Source of the DNA: Magicicada septendecula
Lineage: Eukaryota; Arthropoda; Insecta; Hemiptera; Cicadidae
Direction of reading: 5' to 3'
NCBI GenBank assembly: GCA_034769895.1
Contig: CM068367.1
Coordinates: forward strand, 692,530,268 to 692,594,267
DNA: 64,000 bases
Positions within the stretch are counted from its first letter, which is position 1, and each line of letters starts with the position of its first letter. Under the pieces are notes generated by a model. The model was not told the origin of the DNA, did no database searches, and saw only the letters and a list, made by a program, of their open reading frames with translations. Position numbers and translations under genes: made by a program. This document shows, one piece after another, positions 6,944 through 15,061 of the stretch.

Positions 6944-7870
6944 CTACTGTTTCGTTTGCTCTCGATAAAGAGATCTCCAATCTTGCTCGTTGTTGGATTT
7001 GTCCAGATCACTAATCAACACGCTCGTCTCCGTCTTGTTCATAAGTAGTAAGTCTGCCTCTTCGGCACCAAGTGAAGTACGCGCTGCGCGTGTATGCAAT
7101 TTATAGATATACGATACCACTTTCTCCCAACGATGTTGGAACACTTTTGCGAGTTTATACGTTTCGCTCTTCGCGTACCGCTTCACGTCCTCCAATTGAC
7201 GCGCGTTCACTGCATCTGTGGCCCGTGCGCCACCATCGCCAACGTTTAGAATGGTTTTTCCTTGCGCGTTGAAATAAGCATCGTTTACCGCGGTGATTGT
7301 GTGTCGGTTCAAAAATTCCAAATTCACTGCGTCCTTGTTGTTCATGGGTGGAGCTAACTGTGTTATCCGCACATTGCCAACCATTAGGTTAGAGTTCGTA
7401 TCCTTCGGTATGATTTTCGAGTCCACGTATATTTTGGTCGCGGCGTCTCTCGCACGAATCGGTTCCCTCAGAGACTGTATGCGATGGTCTCGTGCGTCGA
7501 CGACAGCCCCGTTCTTCTTGTTCGGTACCAATTGTGTGAAACGTAAGCACGAGTAGTCTACGTACTGCTTGTTGACAGCGTCCGCGAGATCGACAGGAGC
7601 GCCGACGTTGACGAGCTTACGACCTTTCGCATCTATTCCTTGCGCCGCCGTCGACGAATCGCCAGCTAACAGACAATTGTCACGCACAAAGCGCAGTGAA
7701 ACGGCATCGCTATCATCGCGCGGTTCGCCCAAATTATGTATTTTTTTTCCCGCTACATCAAAGTGTCCGTCCTCGGTCATTGTGATACCAATATCCTCTC
7801 GCAGACTGCGTCGCGTCTCTCTTCGCGCTCTGACAGCGCTCTGGTGTCTGCCAAACTTGTCGACACTCAT
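6944..7870 (-). CDS. Fibre-like repeat protein
   Basis: A 308-residue protein from the ATG at 7870. The frame extends to 7921, but only from a GTG inside the MMP gene. After a basic N-terminus with DKFGR, five repeats of about 25-30 residues follow at roughly 35-63, 78-105, 124-150, 164-188 and 200-230. Each ends in a pattern like I-x-N-[LV]-G-x-P followed by DAVN-x-x-[YF]-[VL]. This is the motif of trimeric beta-rich stalks in phage tail fibres and YadA-like adhesins. A helical C-terminal part follows. The likely role is a trimeric spike or fibre used for attachment, by analogy with adenovirus fibre; this is inference from the repeat. It lies between the metalloproteinase and PLA2 genes, just upstream of the capsid module. 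Confidence 0.65.
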   Translation of the reverse strand: MSVDKFGRHQSAVRARRETRRSLREDIGITMTEDGHFDVAGKKIHNLGEPRDDSDAVSLRFVRDNCLLAGDSSTAAQGIDAKGRKLVNVGAPVDLADAVNKQYVDYSCLRFTQLVPNKKNGAVVDARDHRIQSLREPIRARDAATKIYVDSKIIPKDTNSNLMVGNVRITQLAPPMNNKDAVNLEFLNRHTITAVNDAYFNAQGKTILNVGDGGARATDAVNARQLEDVKRYAKSETYKLAKVFQHRWEKVVSYIYKLHTRAARTSLGAEEADLLLMNKTETSVLISDLDKSNNEQDWRSLYREQTKQ

Positions 7871-7907
7871 CTCGTGAATGATGCGCCTCGTTCGTTGTGC
7901 ACGACAT

Positions 7908-9461
7908 TTATACGTATTCACGTAATAAATCGATTAGTTTTGATACGATCGTACTGTCTATGCATTTTATTCCGACAACGGATAGTGCGTCGTTATGTTT
8001 TCCTTTTACAATCGTATCTAGAAATTCATCGTACACGTATACGTGTGTGTCTTTGAAGAAGTAAATTTTTCCGTCGATATATCGGAACGCACTATCAACG
8101 GCTTCTGGTAAGCCGACAAAACGATCTTTAACATAACCATGTTTCTTGATCGTGAACGTGCACTCGTCTATCTCACTGTAATACATATCGTTGTACAACA
8201 GAAGAGTTCGACCCGTGTACGTGTGTATTGCAGCGTTTATTTTAGTCATCGTGCGAACACCGAGCGTTGTGATTGAACGCGGATACCCGTTCACCGGCTG
8301 CAGACTGTGTATATCAAACATGTATACATAGTTGTCTATGAAAAGCACCACTTCTTCGGTCCGCGGTCTCTGGTACATCGCCGAAACGTTGGTGAACGTC
8401 GGCGGTAAGAAAGTCAACCAATCCGTCAACAGAAGCGGACTCTCGCCCGTTCGCTTCGACTCGATATCCAATGTCCACAAAAAGTTATCGTGCACGATAT
8501 ACAGATGTCTGTTGATTATTAAAAATTGGTTAACGTTCTTTAGTCGACATAAATCCGTTGTCGTCCGCACGGTCTCGTTCGTTGTCGGTGTCGTCGTCGT
8601 CGTTGACGTCGTCGTCGACGTTGACGTTGTCGTCGTCGTCGTAGCGGGCGGCGGCGGCGGCTTCCCGTACAAGCGTTGAATGCCTCTTATATCGTCGTCT
8701 CTCAGGTCGAACGGTCCGTCCGAGCGTGGTACGTAGAACGGGTACATGATCGAATCCCTCTCGAGGGAATGAGACAGTCCTAACGCGTGTCCGATTTCGT
8801 GCGTTAGCACCTGAAGAAAACTGGTCTGATCGTCCGGTATTTCGGTTGCGTTTGTATAATTCCACGACTCGTAGTAGTCCATATGTATTTCAGTAGTGTT
8901 ATACGGTAAATCGGGCGGGTAGTAAGCGTGAGCGAGTATACCTCCTCGTCCGTCCAAATCGTACCCGCAGATCGTGCACCTGGAAGTCAGACACCTGTGT
9001 TTAAAATATTTCATAGCGATAACCATGTCTGCGTTTATGTCGTTGGGTCGATATTCGAATTCCAGATTCGAATGTTTCTGCCACACAGCGAACGCTTGTC
9101 GCGACGCTTCTATAGCGCTGACGCTACCGTGAAAGAATCGCCACGACAGACGTTTCTTGGCCCACGGCGTTCGTAAGGTGTACGACACGAAATCTTCGTT
9201 ACCACATCTCCGCGCACGCATCAGATTCATCGTTTCATTGTTCAATTCTCCATTTACGGTTAAATTGTAATTCACTTGAAACGTGCGAAGGTAGGCGTCC
9301 ATATCGATGGTAGTGTTGTCCGTGAGTCGTAAACTATCGTCGGGCACGTATCCGTATCGCACCAAATAATCTATAGCGAAATCTACATCGTTAGCGTTAA
9401 CGGACGATGCGACGACGACGGCGCTTGTGCACGCAATAATAAACAGTAGCACGATATCCAT
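7908..9461 (-). CDS. Matrix metalloproteinase (secreted-type, with propeptide and hemopexin-like domain)
   Basis: A 517-residue protein with a full MMP plan. There is an N-terminal signal peptide (hydrophobic to about residue 19) and a peptidoglycan-binding-like prodomain. A cysteine-switch stretch RRCGNED has Cys86 but departs from the canonical PRCGVPD. In the catalytic domain, HEIGHALGLSH (221-231) supplies three zinc-binding histidines and the glutamate, and the SIMYPF Met-turn is near 239. A Pro/Thr-rich hinge spans about 268-302, and a hemopexin-like C-terminal domain runs from Cys305 to the end. MMPs cleave extracellular matrix. No intron is visible, unlike most animal MMP genes, consistent with capture as a processed copy. 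A role in tissue spread or cell exit is inferred. No C-terminal membrane anchor is evident. Confidence 0.93.
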   Translation of the reverse strand: MDIVLLFIIACTSAVVVASSVNANDVDFAIDYLVRYGYVPDDSLRLTDNTTIDMDAYLRTFQVNYNLTVNGELNNETMNLMRARRCGNEDFVSYTLRTPWAKKRLSWRFFHGSVSAIEASRQAFAVWQKHSNLEFEYRPNDINADMVIAMKYFKHRCLTSRCTICGYDLDGRGGILAHAYYPPDLPYNTTEIHMDYYESWNYTNATEIPDDQTSFLQVLTHEIGHALGLSHSLERDSIMYPFYVPRSDGPFDLRDDDIRGIQRLYGKPPPPPATTTTTTSTSTTTSTTTTTPTTNETVRTTTDLCRLKNVNQFLIINRHLYIVHDNFLWTLDIESKRTGESPLLLTDWLTFLPPTFTNVSAMYQRPRTEEVVLFIDNYVYMFDIHSLQPVNGYPRSITTLGVRTMTKINAAIHTYTGRTLLLYNDMYYSEIDECTFTIKKHGYVKDRFVGLPEAVDSAFRYIDGKIYFFKDTHVYVYDEFLDTIVKGKHNDALSVVGIKCIDSTIVSKLIDLLREYV

Positions 9462-9627
9462 GTTGTCACAACCAATCGTGGAATGTCCCCCGGTGCGTGT
9501 ACGACAGTATTATTTATACTTTATCGGCTTTCAGAATCGAATAGGGAGCACATGGCATTAACGAGTCCTTTAAGATCGATTCCATGCTGCTGCTGCTGCT
9601 AATGTCAGATGATATATACCGCTCTTG
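9462..9627 (-). promoter_or_regulatory. Probable promoter of the metalloproteinase gene
   Basis: This 166-bp gap contains TATAAATA on the minus strand (9518-9511), about 50 nt upstream of the MMP ATG. This spacing fits a TATA box with a short leader. A (CTG)-type triplet run, GCTGCTGCTGCTGCT, lies at about 9585-9600. The presence of its own TATA suggests that the MMP is transcribed independently of the gene before it. Confidence 0.45.
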
Positions 9628-10665
9628 TTATACGATTATGTCTGCTTCACGTAGTTCTTCCACTATGGAGACGATTTCGTTCGTGTGCCCACTGTTTCCA
9701 ACACGTTGTGATGCCATTAACAGTCGCAATCTGTCCACCAGTTCGTTCGGATCGTCCCAGTGCACGTAATCGATTTTGTCTTTTTTTCTCGTTAGCGTCA
9801 TATACGATGTATCAATATTATTATGCCCCTGTCCTGTACGTTTCGATGGAAACAGTTGCGATATTATTCGTTTATACTTTACACCTCTGTTCGCGTTCAC
9901 CTGTGCGTTCGCTAAGTAATACTGCTTATGCGCGTTGGTGTTACGCAGTATATCTTTGTACGTTTTCAGATCTGATTCCTTGTAAATATTTTCATTAGGA
10001 TGCTTCATGAATACAAGTTCGTAGAGTCCGGGTGTACCTTTGTATCGTTTACCGTTGATAAGAATCGTATCGTCCTTATCGATTTCGAACTGTGAATCAC
10101 CAATCATCCATTTTCCGTTTTCATGTCTTACACCGTACGTATAGTCCATCAGACGATCGCGTTCGGACGAAACGATCATACGCATGTACTTGTTCGCTAA
10201 CGATTCACTGTCGTATTTGTCCTGAAAATATCTACGCGCTTCACGTCTTCCTTCCGGTGTGTCTAACATTTTTTCAATGTTTTGACTAGGATCGTCCTCA
10301 TCGTCATCACCTGATGTTTCGGCTATCACGGGTGTTTTCAGGAAAGACGGTTTCGTTCGGGAACGAAGTGGTGTTCCTACATCGCTCTTACTAATTGCAT
10401 CTAATGGATCCTCTTCTTCTTCTTCTTCCTCTTCTTCTTCTTGTTTCATTTTTTTCACTCTTATCGGCTTTTCATTTGTTGTTTTACGTTTCTTTTCAAG
10501 CAATGCTTGTGAAATATTTTGTAACGGTTCCAGAATCGGTTTGTAACTTTTGGATAACGTTGCTTCTTCTTCACGAATACCATGTTTTAACGCATGGTAT
10601 TTCTTCCGTATGTCATCACTGATCGTGTCGATATCACGTGCTAATCGTTTTTTCTTGTCATCCAT
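9628..10665 (-). CDS. Conserved Polinton protein of unknown function
   Basis: A 345-residue protein with an ATG start. The first 80 residues are charged and helical (likely coiled coil), followed by a run of ten glutamates near residues 76-85 and further acidic clusters. The second half is globular, with segments DTPEGRREARRYF near 136-148, a WMIGDS near 187, and YKGTPGLYELVFMKHP near 208-223, then a YLANAQVNANRGVKYKRI region. I recognise the KGTPGLYELVF-type core as a family that recurs in Polinton-like elements of animals; no biochemical role is established to my knowledge. It lies just downstream of the packaging ATPase in transcription order, so a packaging or morphogenesis role is plausible but unproven. 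Confidence 0.75.
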   Translation of the reverse strand: MDDKKKRLARDIDTISDDIRKKYHALKHGIREEEATLSKSYKPILEPLQNISQALLEKKRKTTNEKPIRVKKMKQEEEEEEEEEEDPLDAISKSDVGTPLRSRTKPSFLKTPVIAETSGDDDEDDPSQNIEKMLDTPEGRREARRYFQDKYDSESLANKYMRMIVSSERDRLMDYTYGVRHENGKWMIGDSQFEIDKDDTILINGKRYKGTPGLYELVFMKHPNENIYKESDLKTYKDILRNTNAHKQYYLANAQVNANRGVKYKRIISQLFPSKRTGQGHNNIDTSYMTLTRKKDKIDYVHWDDPNELVDRLRLLMASQRVGNSGHTNEIVSIVEELREADIIV

Positions 10666-10749
10666 CTCGATAAACGGTAGTACGACAACTAAAGTCGTTG
10701 ACAGCAGGACACGTGTATTTAGCTAAACTTTTGACAATTTTTTTGTTGT

Positions 10750-11481
10750 TTAATCGTTAGGTGCGACTACTATGAAACGATCGAAACCGACTCTGTACCT
10801 ACCGGTGTCGATAGAAGAATCCTTGTCCACAACGAGAAAGCCATAACGATCTTTCCACGCTTCAGCGCACATGTTCTTAAACGTGTCATATTTCATGTCC
10901 GTGTTGACATGATCGTTATACACATGCTTCAAGTTGCGATCGTCCTGTTTGAACAATACTATTAGATTGGCATTATCACGAACCAACTGTTTTGGCACTT
11001 GACTGTACGTCTGACAAAGGTAAAACGCGTCCACACCGCTGTGACGTCCCATAGAGAAATACTTGCGTATATTGTGTTGTCTTTCACAAGACACATCATC
11101 GAACACCATAATAGAATCAGGATCGACCTCGTCGGGAGGCGGTACCTCTTCGTTATCGTTGTAGGCGTGATAACCCATTCCTTCGTTGGAAAGTTGTGTC
11201 AACAAGGTCTCCAGCATCTGATATTTAGGTTGAAATAGTGATTTAGAAAACACGTATAAGTTCGCGAATCTTAATCCGTTTACATCGAACAACAGGTTGA
11301 ACATGACGTTTGTCTTCCCGCACGCAGAAGGTCCGCAGATGATCGAACGAACGGTATCGGGCAGAAGACGTCCGTGTTTACGTTTTTTTCTGCCACAACC
11401 ACCCCCACCACCATCGCCGCACAATTTCGAATAGTCCACGTCCTTTATTTTTAATCTGTGCGCTTGTTGCAATATTTTCAT
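10750..11481 (-). CDS. Genome-packaging ATPase (FtsK/HerA type)
   Basis: A 243-residue protein with an ATG start. Walker A is GPSACGKT at residues 50-57 and Walker B is IMVFDD at 124-129, followed by a QTYSQVPKQLVRDNANLIVLF stretch that holds the sensor glutamine region. The length and motif spacing match the A32-like packaging ATPases of Polintons, adintoviruses and virophages, which pump DNA into preformed capsids. A glycine-rich and basic segment (residues 22-37) precedes the nucleotide-binding core. It is followed by the conserved unknown gene and preceded by a Cys-rich ORF that overlaps its start by 104 nt. Confidence 0.92.
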   Translation of the reverse strand: MKILQQAHRLKIKDVDYSKLCGDGGGGGCGRKKRKHGRLLPDTVRSIICGPSACGKTNVMFNLLFDVNGLRFANLYVFSKSLFQPKYQMLETLLTQLSNEGMGYHAYNDNEEVPPPDEVDPDSIMVFDDVSCERQHNIRKYFSMGRHSGVDAFYLCQTYSQVPKQLVRDNANLIVLFKQDDRNLKHVYNDHVNTDMKYDTFKNMCAEAWKDRYGFLVVDKDSSIDTGRYRVGFDRFIVVAPND

Positions 11482-11803
11482 GTTGACGTTCCGTGCACAG
11501 TCTATTTAATAGTCGCACTATATTGCAGCAGTCGGTAGATATGTAACTGCATACACAAGTGTCCGGACCCGTTTCACAGTTCGGATCCGACCAAACACAT
11601 TCTTTGTAGTGATCGAATCCGGTACCACTTGGTACTATTTCGTTAAGACGGAATTTCTTCACACGATTGATAACCCGTTGCCAGTACTCGTGCACTGTCA
11701 AGATCCTACGCATGCGTTCAACGTCGTTTGCAGTCGTGTTCACGATGTGCTCATCGTAACCAGGATGTGACACAATGTCTTTTACACTGTACACAGCGTG
11801 CAT
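11378..11803 (-). CDS. Small Cys-rich hypothetical protein
   Basis: A 141-residue ORF with an ATG start, filling the 380-bp gap between the integrase and ATPase genes. It is not recognised. The first 105 residues are unique to it: a helical N-terminus with NTTANDVERMRRIL, then a cysteine cluster (CVW, C, CVC, CC, C) between residues about 69 and 103 that could bind metal or form disulfides. The last third overlaps the ATPase start region in another frame, giving a low-complexity tail that may not be functional. Size and location support a real gene, but no homologue is known to me. Confidence 0.45.
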   Translation of the reverse strand: MHAVYSVKDIVSHPGYDEHIVNTTANDVERMRRILTVHEYWQRVINRVKKFRLNEIVPSGTGFDHYKECVWSDPNCETGPDTCVCSYISTDCCNIVRLLNRLCTERQHENIATSAQIKNKGRGLFEIVRRWWWGWLWQKKT

Positions 11804-11860
11804 GTTGTCATCATAACGTATCGATGCATACTGGTTCTATTTCCATGAGTCGAATAGTTG

Positions 11861-12823
11861 TTATAGCAAGTTCTTCTTGTATATCCACGAATCGTGTTTA
11901 CCATCGAATCCTAACCATCTGACTTTTACACGATCGCCTTTACGTTGTACAATCTTTTCTACCAAGTACACGTCACCAACGTTCGATTTACTGATTTCAT
12001 GTTCATAAAAACCACCTTTCAACACTTCTCCTGTATGATCCTTTAGCGAATAGGTAATGGGTACGCTGCCGGTACGCACCGAATGAACGAGAAATATCTC
12101 GTTTGTCCAATTTGGTGTGTATCCTTTGGCGAATGTCATTTTGTGTTTGCTTATACGCACACGATCGCCTACTTTGAATTTCGGTCGTTTATAAACGATG
12201 CTCCTCGCTGTGTTCACACGAATCCTTTGTAGCACTGTACGTTCGTTGGATTCTTTCACCTGACACGGTTTCATTCCAATCGTTCTGTGCACGCTGTTGT
12301 TGTACGTGTTGACTAGTTCCGGCAACATATCCAACCAACGATAATGACCTTGTTCACTGAACGCACGATACATGTGCGTTTTCAACGTACGGTTAAAACG
12401 TTCCACAATGGAGGCCTTTTTTTCACTATACGTGGAATAGAGTGTGATACCGTATCTGCTCAGCAATTTTTGTACGCTACTGTTATAGTACTCTTTCCCG
12501 TTGTCTGTCTGCAGATATTTCATTTTATTAGCACGAAGAATCGGTTCCAGAGCTCGTGCGACCTCTACGCCCGTTTTTGTTTTCAACGGAACAGCGTACG
12601 CGTACTTGCTAAACGCGTTAATGATTGTCATAAGGTACTTGAATCCCTTGTTCACCTTCGCGTGCGGTATCATCTCTACCAGGTCCGCTTGGTACAAGTC
12701 GTGAAGTCCCTTTAACTCCACCGCACGTCTCGGAAAATTCCTTCTTACCGGTCTGTGCAACTCCTTCGCGATAGTCTTGCGAACGCTCTGCTGTATGTTC
12801 TTCACCTGTCGTTTCATTCTCAT
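11861..12823 (-). CDS. Retroviral-like DDE integrase with C-terminal chromodomain
   Basis: The catalytic triad can be read as DLVEM (Asp), TDNGKEY (Asp) and SIVERFNRT (Glu), spaced as in Polinton and retrotransposon integrases. An SH3-like DNA-binding region (FKVGDRVRI) follows, and the last 35 residues form a chromodomain (YLVEKIVQ ... VRWLGF ... DSW ... NLL). The family inserts the element and produces 6-bp target duplications; the chromodomain may steer it to marked histones. The open frame begins at 12844 with GTG; the first ATG is at 12823, giving 320 residues. The zinc-binding HHCC N-terminus found in many relatives is not visible, so the N-terminus may be truncated, spliced or shifted into another frame. 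Confidence 0.92.
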   Translation of the reverse strand: MRMKRQVKNIQQSVRKTIAKELHRPVRRNFPRRAVELKGLHDLYQADLVEMIPHAKVNKGFKYLMTIINAFSKYAYAVPLKTKTGVEVARALEPILRANKMKYLQTDNGKEYYNSSVQKLLSRYGITLYSTYSEKKASIVERFNRTLKTHMYRAFSEQGHYRWLDMLPELVNTYNNSVHRTIGMKPCQVKESNERTVLQRIRVNTARSIVYKRPKFKVGDRVRISKHKMTFAKGYTPNWTNEIFLVHSVRTGSVPITYSLKDHTGEVLKGGFYEHEISKSNVGDVYLVEKIVQRKGDRVKVRWLGFDGKHDSWIYKKNLL

Positions 12824-12956
12824 ATCGTACGAACCGTGATTCACAATACGTCGGAACGTGGTAAAGCGTTAACTCAGTGCTGAATGTAACTCTCCTCGGT
12901 ACCGTTCTGGTACGTCTGCTTTCCATCGCGTGACTGTAGTAAGATTTCCACTCCAC
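12824..12956 (-). other. Open frame upstream of the integrase, in the glycosyltransferase frame
   Basis: After the stop of the upstream gene (12963-12965) the same frame is open again to 12618, overlapping the integrase in another frame. It starts with GTG at 12956, with an ATG at 12926. The non-overlapping part is short and basic and is not recognised. It could be a small gene, or the remains of an integrase N-terminal region separated by a frame change. A shift of +1 would be required, and no signal for that was seen. Confidence 0.25.
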
Positions 12957-12962
12957 GTCCAG

Positions 12963-14174
12963 TTATATCATCTCGACCGAACGGAAAAACAACGCGTTCT
13001 TCTTGTGATTGCGTAAGTACGTTAAAACATGCGCTAAACTGATTTTCATACGTCCATTACGCACGAGACTCATACCGATGTAATATCTCATGAGCGTGTG
13101 TTGTTTCATGTCCAACGCTCTTACGGTCTTGACGGAATTCATGTCTTTGAACATGACGCTGCGTATAACGTTGGCACGATACTCGTGCATTTCCGCGACT
13201 ATGACGTTATCGTTTACGGGTAGATGCTCGCACATGTGTTTAGCTTTGAGTTCTATGATCGGACGATGACTTCTCGACTCCATATGCAGGTGTATAAGAT
13301 ACGAGTTCAACAACCAAAACTCGTCTGCCATAGCACCTGTACATCGTTGCCACTGTTCGTATAAACGTCGATCTTTCACTGTGTACCCTTTTTCATGTGA
13401 ATACTGCAGACCGAAGTATTCACAATACTTGCGGAGTGTAGGCAATGATTCCTTCAGAAAGGCTACTGAAAACAATCCCTGCGCCTTGTTGTTCACCAAT
13501 GTGAACTGTTTCCCTCTCGCAAGTGTCGGTAACGAAGATGGTGGGCAGCGCACGTCAAAACTTACGTTGTAGCTAGGATCCACTGCGCACTTTGGTGCTA
13601 TCATAATCGCGCTTCTGTATATTTCAATCGCTGTACGTATCGGAATAGTGCGCTCTGTAATGACAATGCAACACAAAGCGTGTGGGATTGAACTTCCGTA
13701 GGCGAGCATGTCTGTGTACACAGTCGCATAGTTCATTTGTCCGTGTGAATCATGTAAGCCGTGAACACGTTGAACGGCATGATACAGTTCAGGAATCGGT
13801 CGGAAACGTGAAATAAAATTCCACGCGTGACGTACTGTACACTTGAACATATTCTTTTCATAAACCACGAGTTCAATCGGTACATTGTTTCGATCACACT
13901 CTTCGATAAAATGAAGCCATCGTGATTTGTTGTGTATACGATCAGAGATTATCATCAACAGCACGATCGGCGGGAGATAACCGCTACGTTTCTTAATGTG
14001 ACGCCAACAACGTCCGTGATATTTGTCAACACCAAACTTATAACGTGTACAGTAGTTACCACAAAACCGTTTTTTCTTCACAAAATACATAGAACACAAG
14101 TTGGAACGTATCGTGCTTCGTAACGGTTTTGTTAGTGTGAAATGTTTCCCATCATCGTATCGATAAACATCCAT
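12963..14174 (-). CDS. Putative core-2/I-branching-like glycosyltransferase
   Basis: A 403-residue protein with an ATG start and no signal peptide. A basic N-terminal 65 residues with several Cys/His (CSMYF, FCGNYC, CWRH) may form a small zinc site. The middle resembles the branching-enzyme fold: PPIVLLMIISDRIHN near 67-82, VPIELVVYEKN near 93-103, a YAT-x-Y-T-DML segment near 154-162, ITERTIPIR near 176-184, a SYNVSFD segment near 203-209, and QGLFSVAF near 233-240, with DEFWLLNSYL near 283-292. This order (hydrophobic strand, Y-x-x-ML, [ST]E-x-x-IPI, EFWLLNSYL) recalls glycosyltransferase family 14-like proteins of large DNA viruses. Modification of virion proteins is one possible role. The assignment is from pattern only and moderate at best. 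Confidence 0.45.
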   Translation of the reverse strand: MDVYRYDDGKHFTLTKPLRSTIRSNLCSMYFVKKKRFCGNYCTRYKFGVDKYHGRCWRHIKKRSGYLPPIVLLMIISDRIHNKSRWLHFIEECDRNNVPIELVVYEKNMFKCTVRHAWNFISRFRPIPELYHAVQRVHGLHDSHGQMNYATVYTDMLAYGSSIPHALCCIVITERTIPIRTAIEIYRSAIMIAPKCAVDPSYNVSFDVRCPPSSLPTLARGKQFTLVNNKAQGLFSVAFLKESLPTLRKYCEYFGLQYSHEKGYTVKDRRLYEQWQRCTGAMADEFWLLNSYLIHLHMESRSHRPIIELKAKHMCEHLPVNDNVIVAEMHEYRANVIRSVMFKDMNSVKTVRALDMKQHTLMRYYIGMSLVRNGRMKISLAHVLTYLRNHKKNALFFRSVEMI

Positions 14175-14463
14175 TGTGTCATCGATCTGCGATGCAAGTG
14201 ATACAGCTTCGAAATTGTCATGATATTTAATAGGTATAATTTTTATGAAATCTTTTGTTTTATTTTTTTATCATTGACGCCATCAGTCAGACATTGAATT
14301 GTGTACACACATTTAGTAGTAGTACTAGTAATAGTAATATATATAGTACTATTAGTACTAGTATAGTACTAACACAGAGTACTACTAGTACTACCCAAAC
14401 GGGTATGTTTGTACATGAGTTTATGTTGGCTCTGAAAAGAGCCGTTTTTGCGTGCGTCGACTT
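14175..14463. repeat. Spacer with AGT/ACT-rich simple repeat
   Basis: Bases 14314-14394 are an imperfect trinucleotide tract built from AGT and ACT words, including palindromes such as AGTACTAGTACT-like segments, flanked by AT-rich sequence. An apparent plus-strand ORF through it is low-complexity Ser/Thr and is not credible. The spacer separates the glycosyltransferase-like gene from the BIR-only gene. Confidence 0.6.
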
Positions 14464-14739
14464 CTACAAGTGTTCACGAACGAAACTACATGTAGGCATT
14501 GACGCCTTATGGACTTGGACAGGATCATCACCCGCCATCCAATCCATAATTCGTATTTTACAATTGCAGCATCTTACAACATCATCATCGCCTTCATAAA
14601 TAAACCCGGCTTTGGCTAGGTCAAAAAATCTCACGTTCGTATTCGGAAATTTACGCACGTAAAATTTAATGTTACCTCGACGATGGATGTTATAAAAGCT
14701 TTTTAATCGGCTTGCAAAAGAATATGTGTGCACGTCCAT
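14464..14739 (-). CDS. BIR-only IAP-like protein
   Basis: A 91-residue protein with an ATG start that is essentially one BIR domain. Zinc ligands can be read as C57, C60, H77 and C84, with AKAGFIYEGDDDVVRCCNC and DWMAGDDP before the histidine, closer to the canonical GDDP than the IAP at 2844-3521. There is no RING. BIR-only proteins can bind caspases or IAP antagonists (baculovirus and entomopoxvirus IAPs) or act like survivin in mitosis. It is the outermost minus-strand gene, back to back with the polymerase gene. A truncated IAP is possible, but the domain itself is intact. Confidence 0.85.
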   Translation of the reverse strand: MDVHTYSFASRLKSFYNIHRRGNIKFYVRKFPNTNVRFFDLAKAGFIYEGDDDVVRCCNCKIRIMDWMAGDDPVQVHKASMPTCSFVREHL

Positions 14740-15061
14740 ATCTGAAGCAAGAATGTTGGTTTGTTGCGCTGCATTTCACTTCCTCAGTGGTAGCTGCGCG
14801 CGCAATCGTAGTGGGGATTGCTGTCGTCAATTGGTCGGTATGAAATAAAGCACAGTAGTGGGAACAAATAGCTGCGCACGCACTCATCATAGATAGTATA
14901 AGTGGAGCGGTGATCGCTGCCTGCGTTCACCTTCGAGTCTCGTGCAGGCTAACTTTCACGCACTGCTTATAAAATGTTACTTATTTTCTAACTTTGTATC
15001 AGTATTCTAATGTTCTTCAAGTGAGCAAGTAATTGATTTTGCTTTTATCGTTATTCTAACA
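14740..15061 (+). promoter_or_regulatory. Divergent intergenic region with polymerase promoter candidate
   Basis: This 322-bp gap separates the minus-strand run from the plus-strand polymerase. TATAAG lies at 14897-14902, about 160 bp upstream of the polymerase ATG, with a GC-richer stretch (CTGCGTTCACC, CTCGTGCAGG) 25-50 bp downstream that could hold the start site. No similarly clear TATA was found for the BIR gene. The assignment is tentative. Confidence 0.35.

Noticed and set aside
6942-6980. Upstream start for the PLA2 gene
   Set aside because: First codon is TTG and the extension overlaps the fibre gene; the ATG at 6941 follows the fibre stop by 2 nt.
7871-7921. Upstream start for the fibre gene
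   Set aside because: First codon is GTG inside the MMP gene; the ATG at 7870 begins the recognisable N-terminus.
8530-8865. 111-codon minus-strand ORF inside the metalloproteinase
   Set aside because: Alternative frame through the Thr hinge, giving Asp-rich low-complexity sequence.
14255-14599. Plus-strand ORF opposite the BIR-only gene
   Set aside because: Ser/Thr-rich translation of a trinucleotide repeat followed by antisense of the BIR domain.
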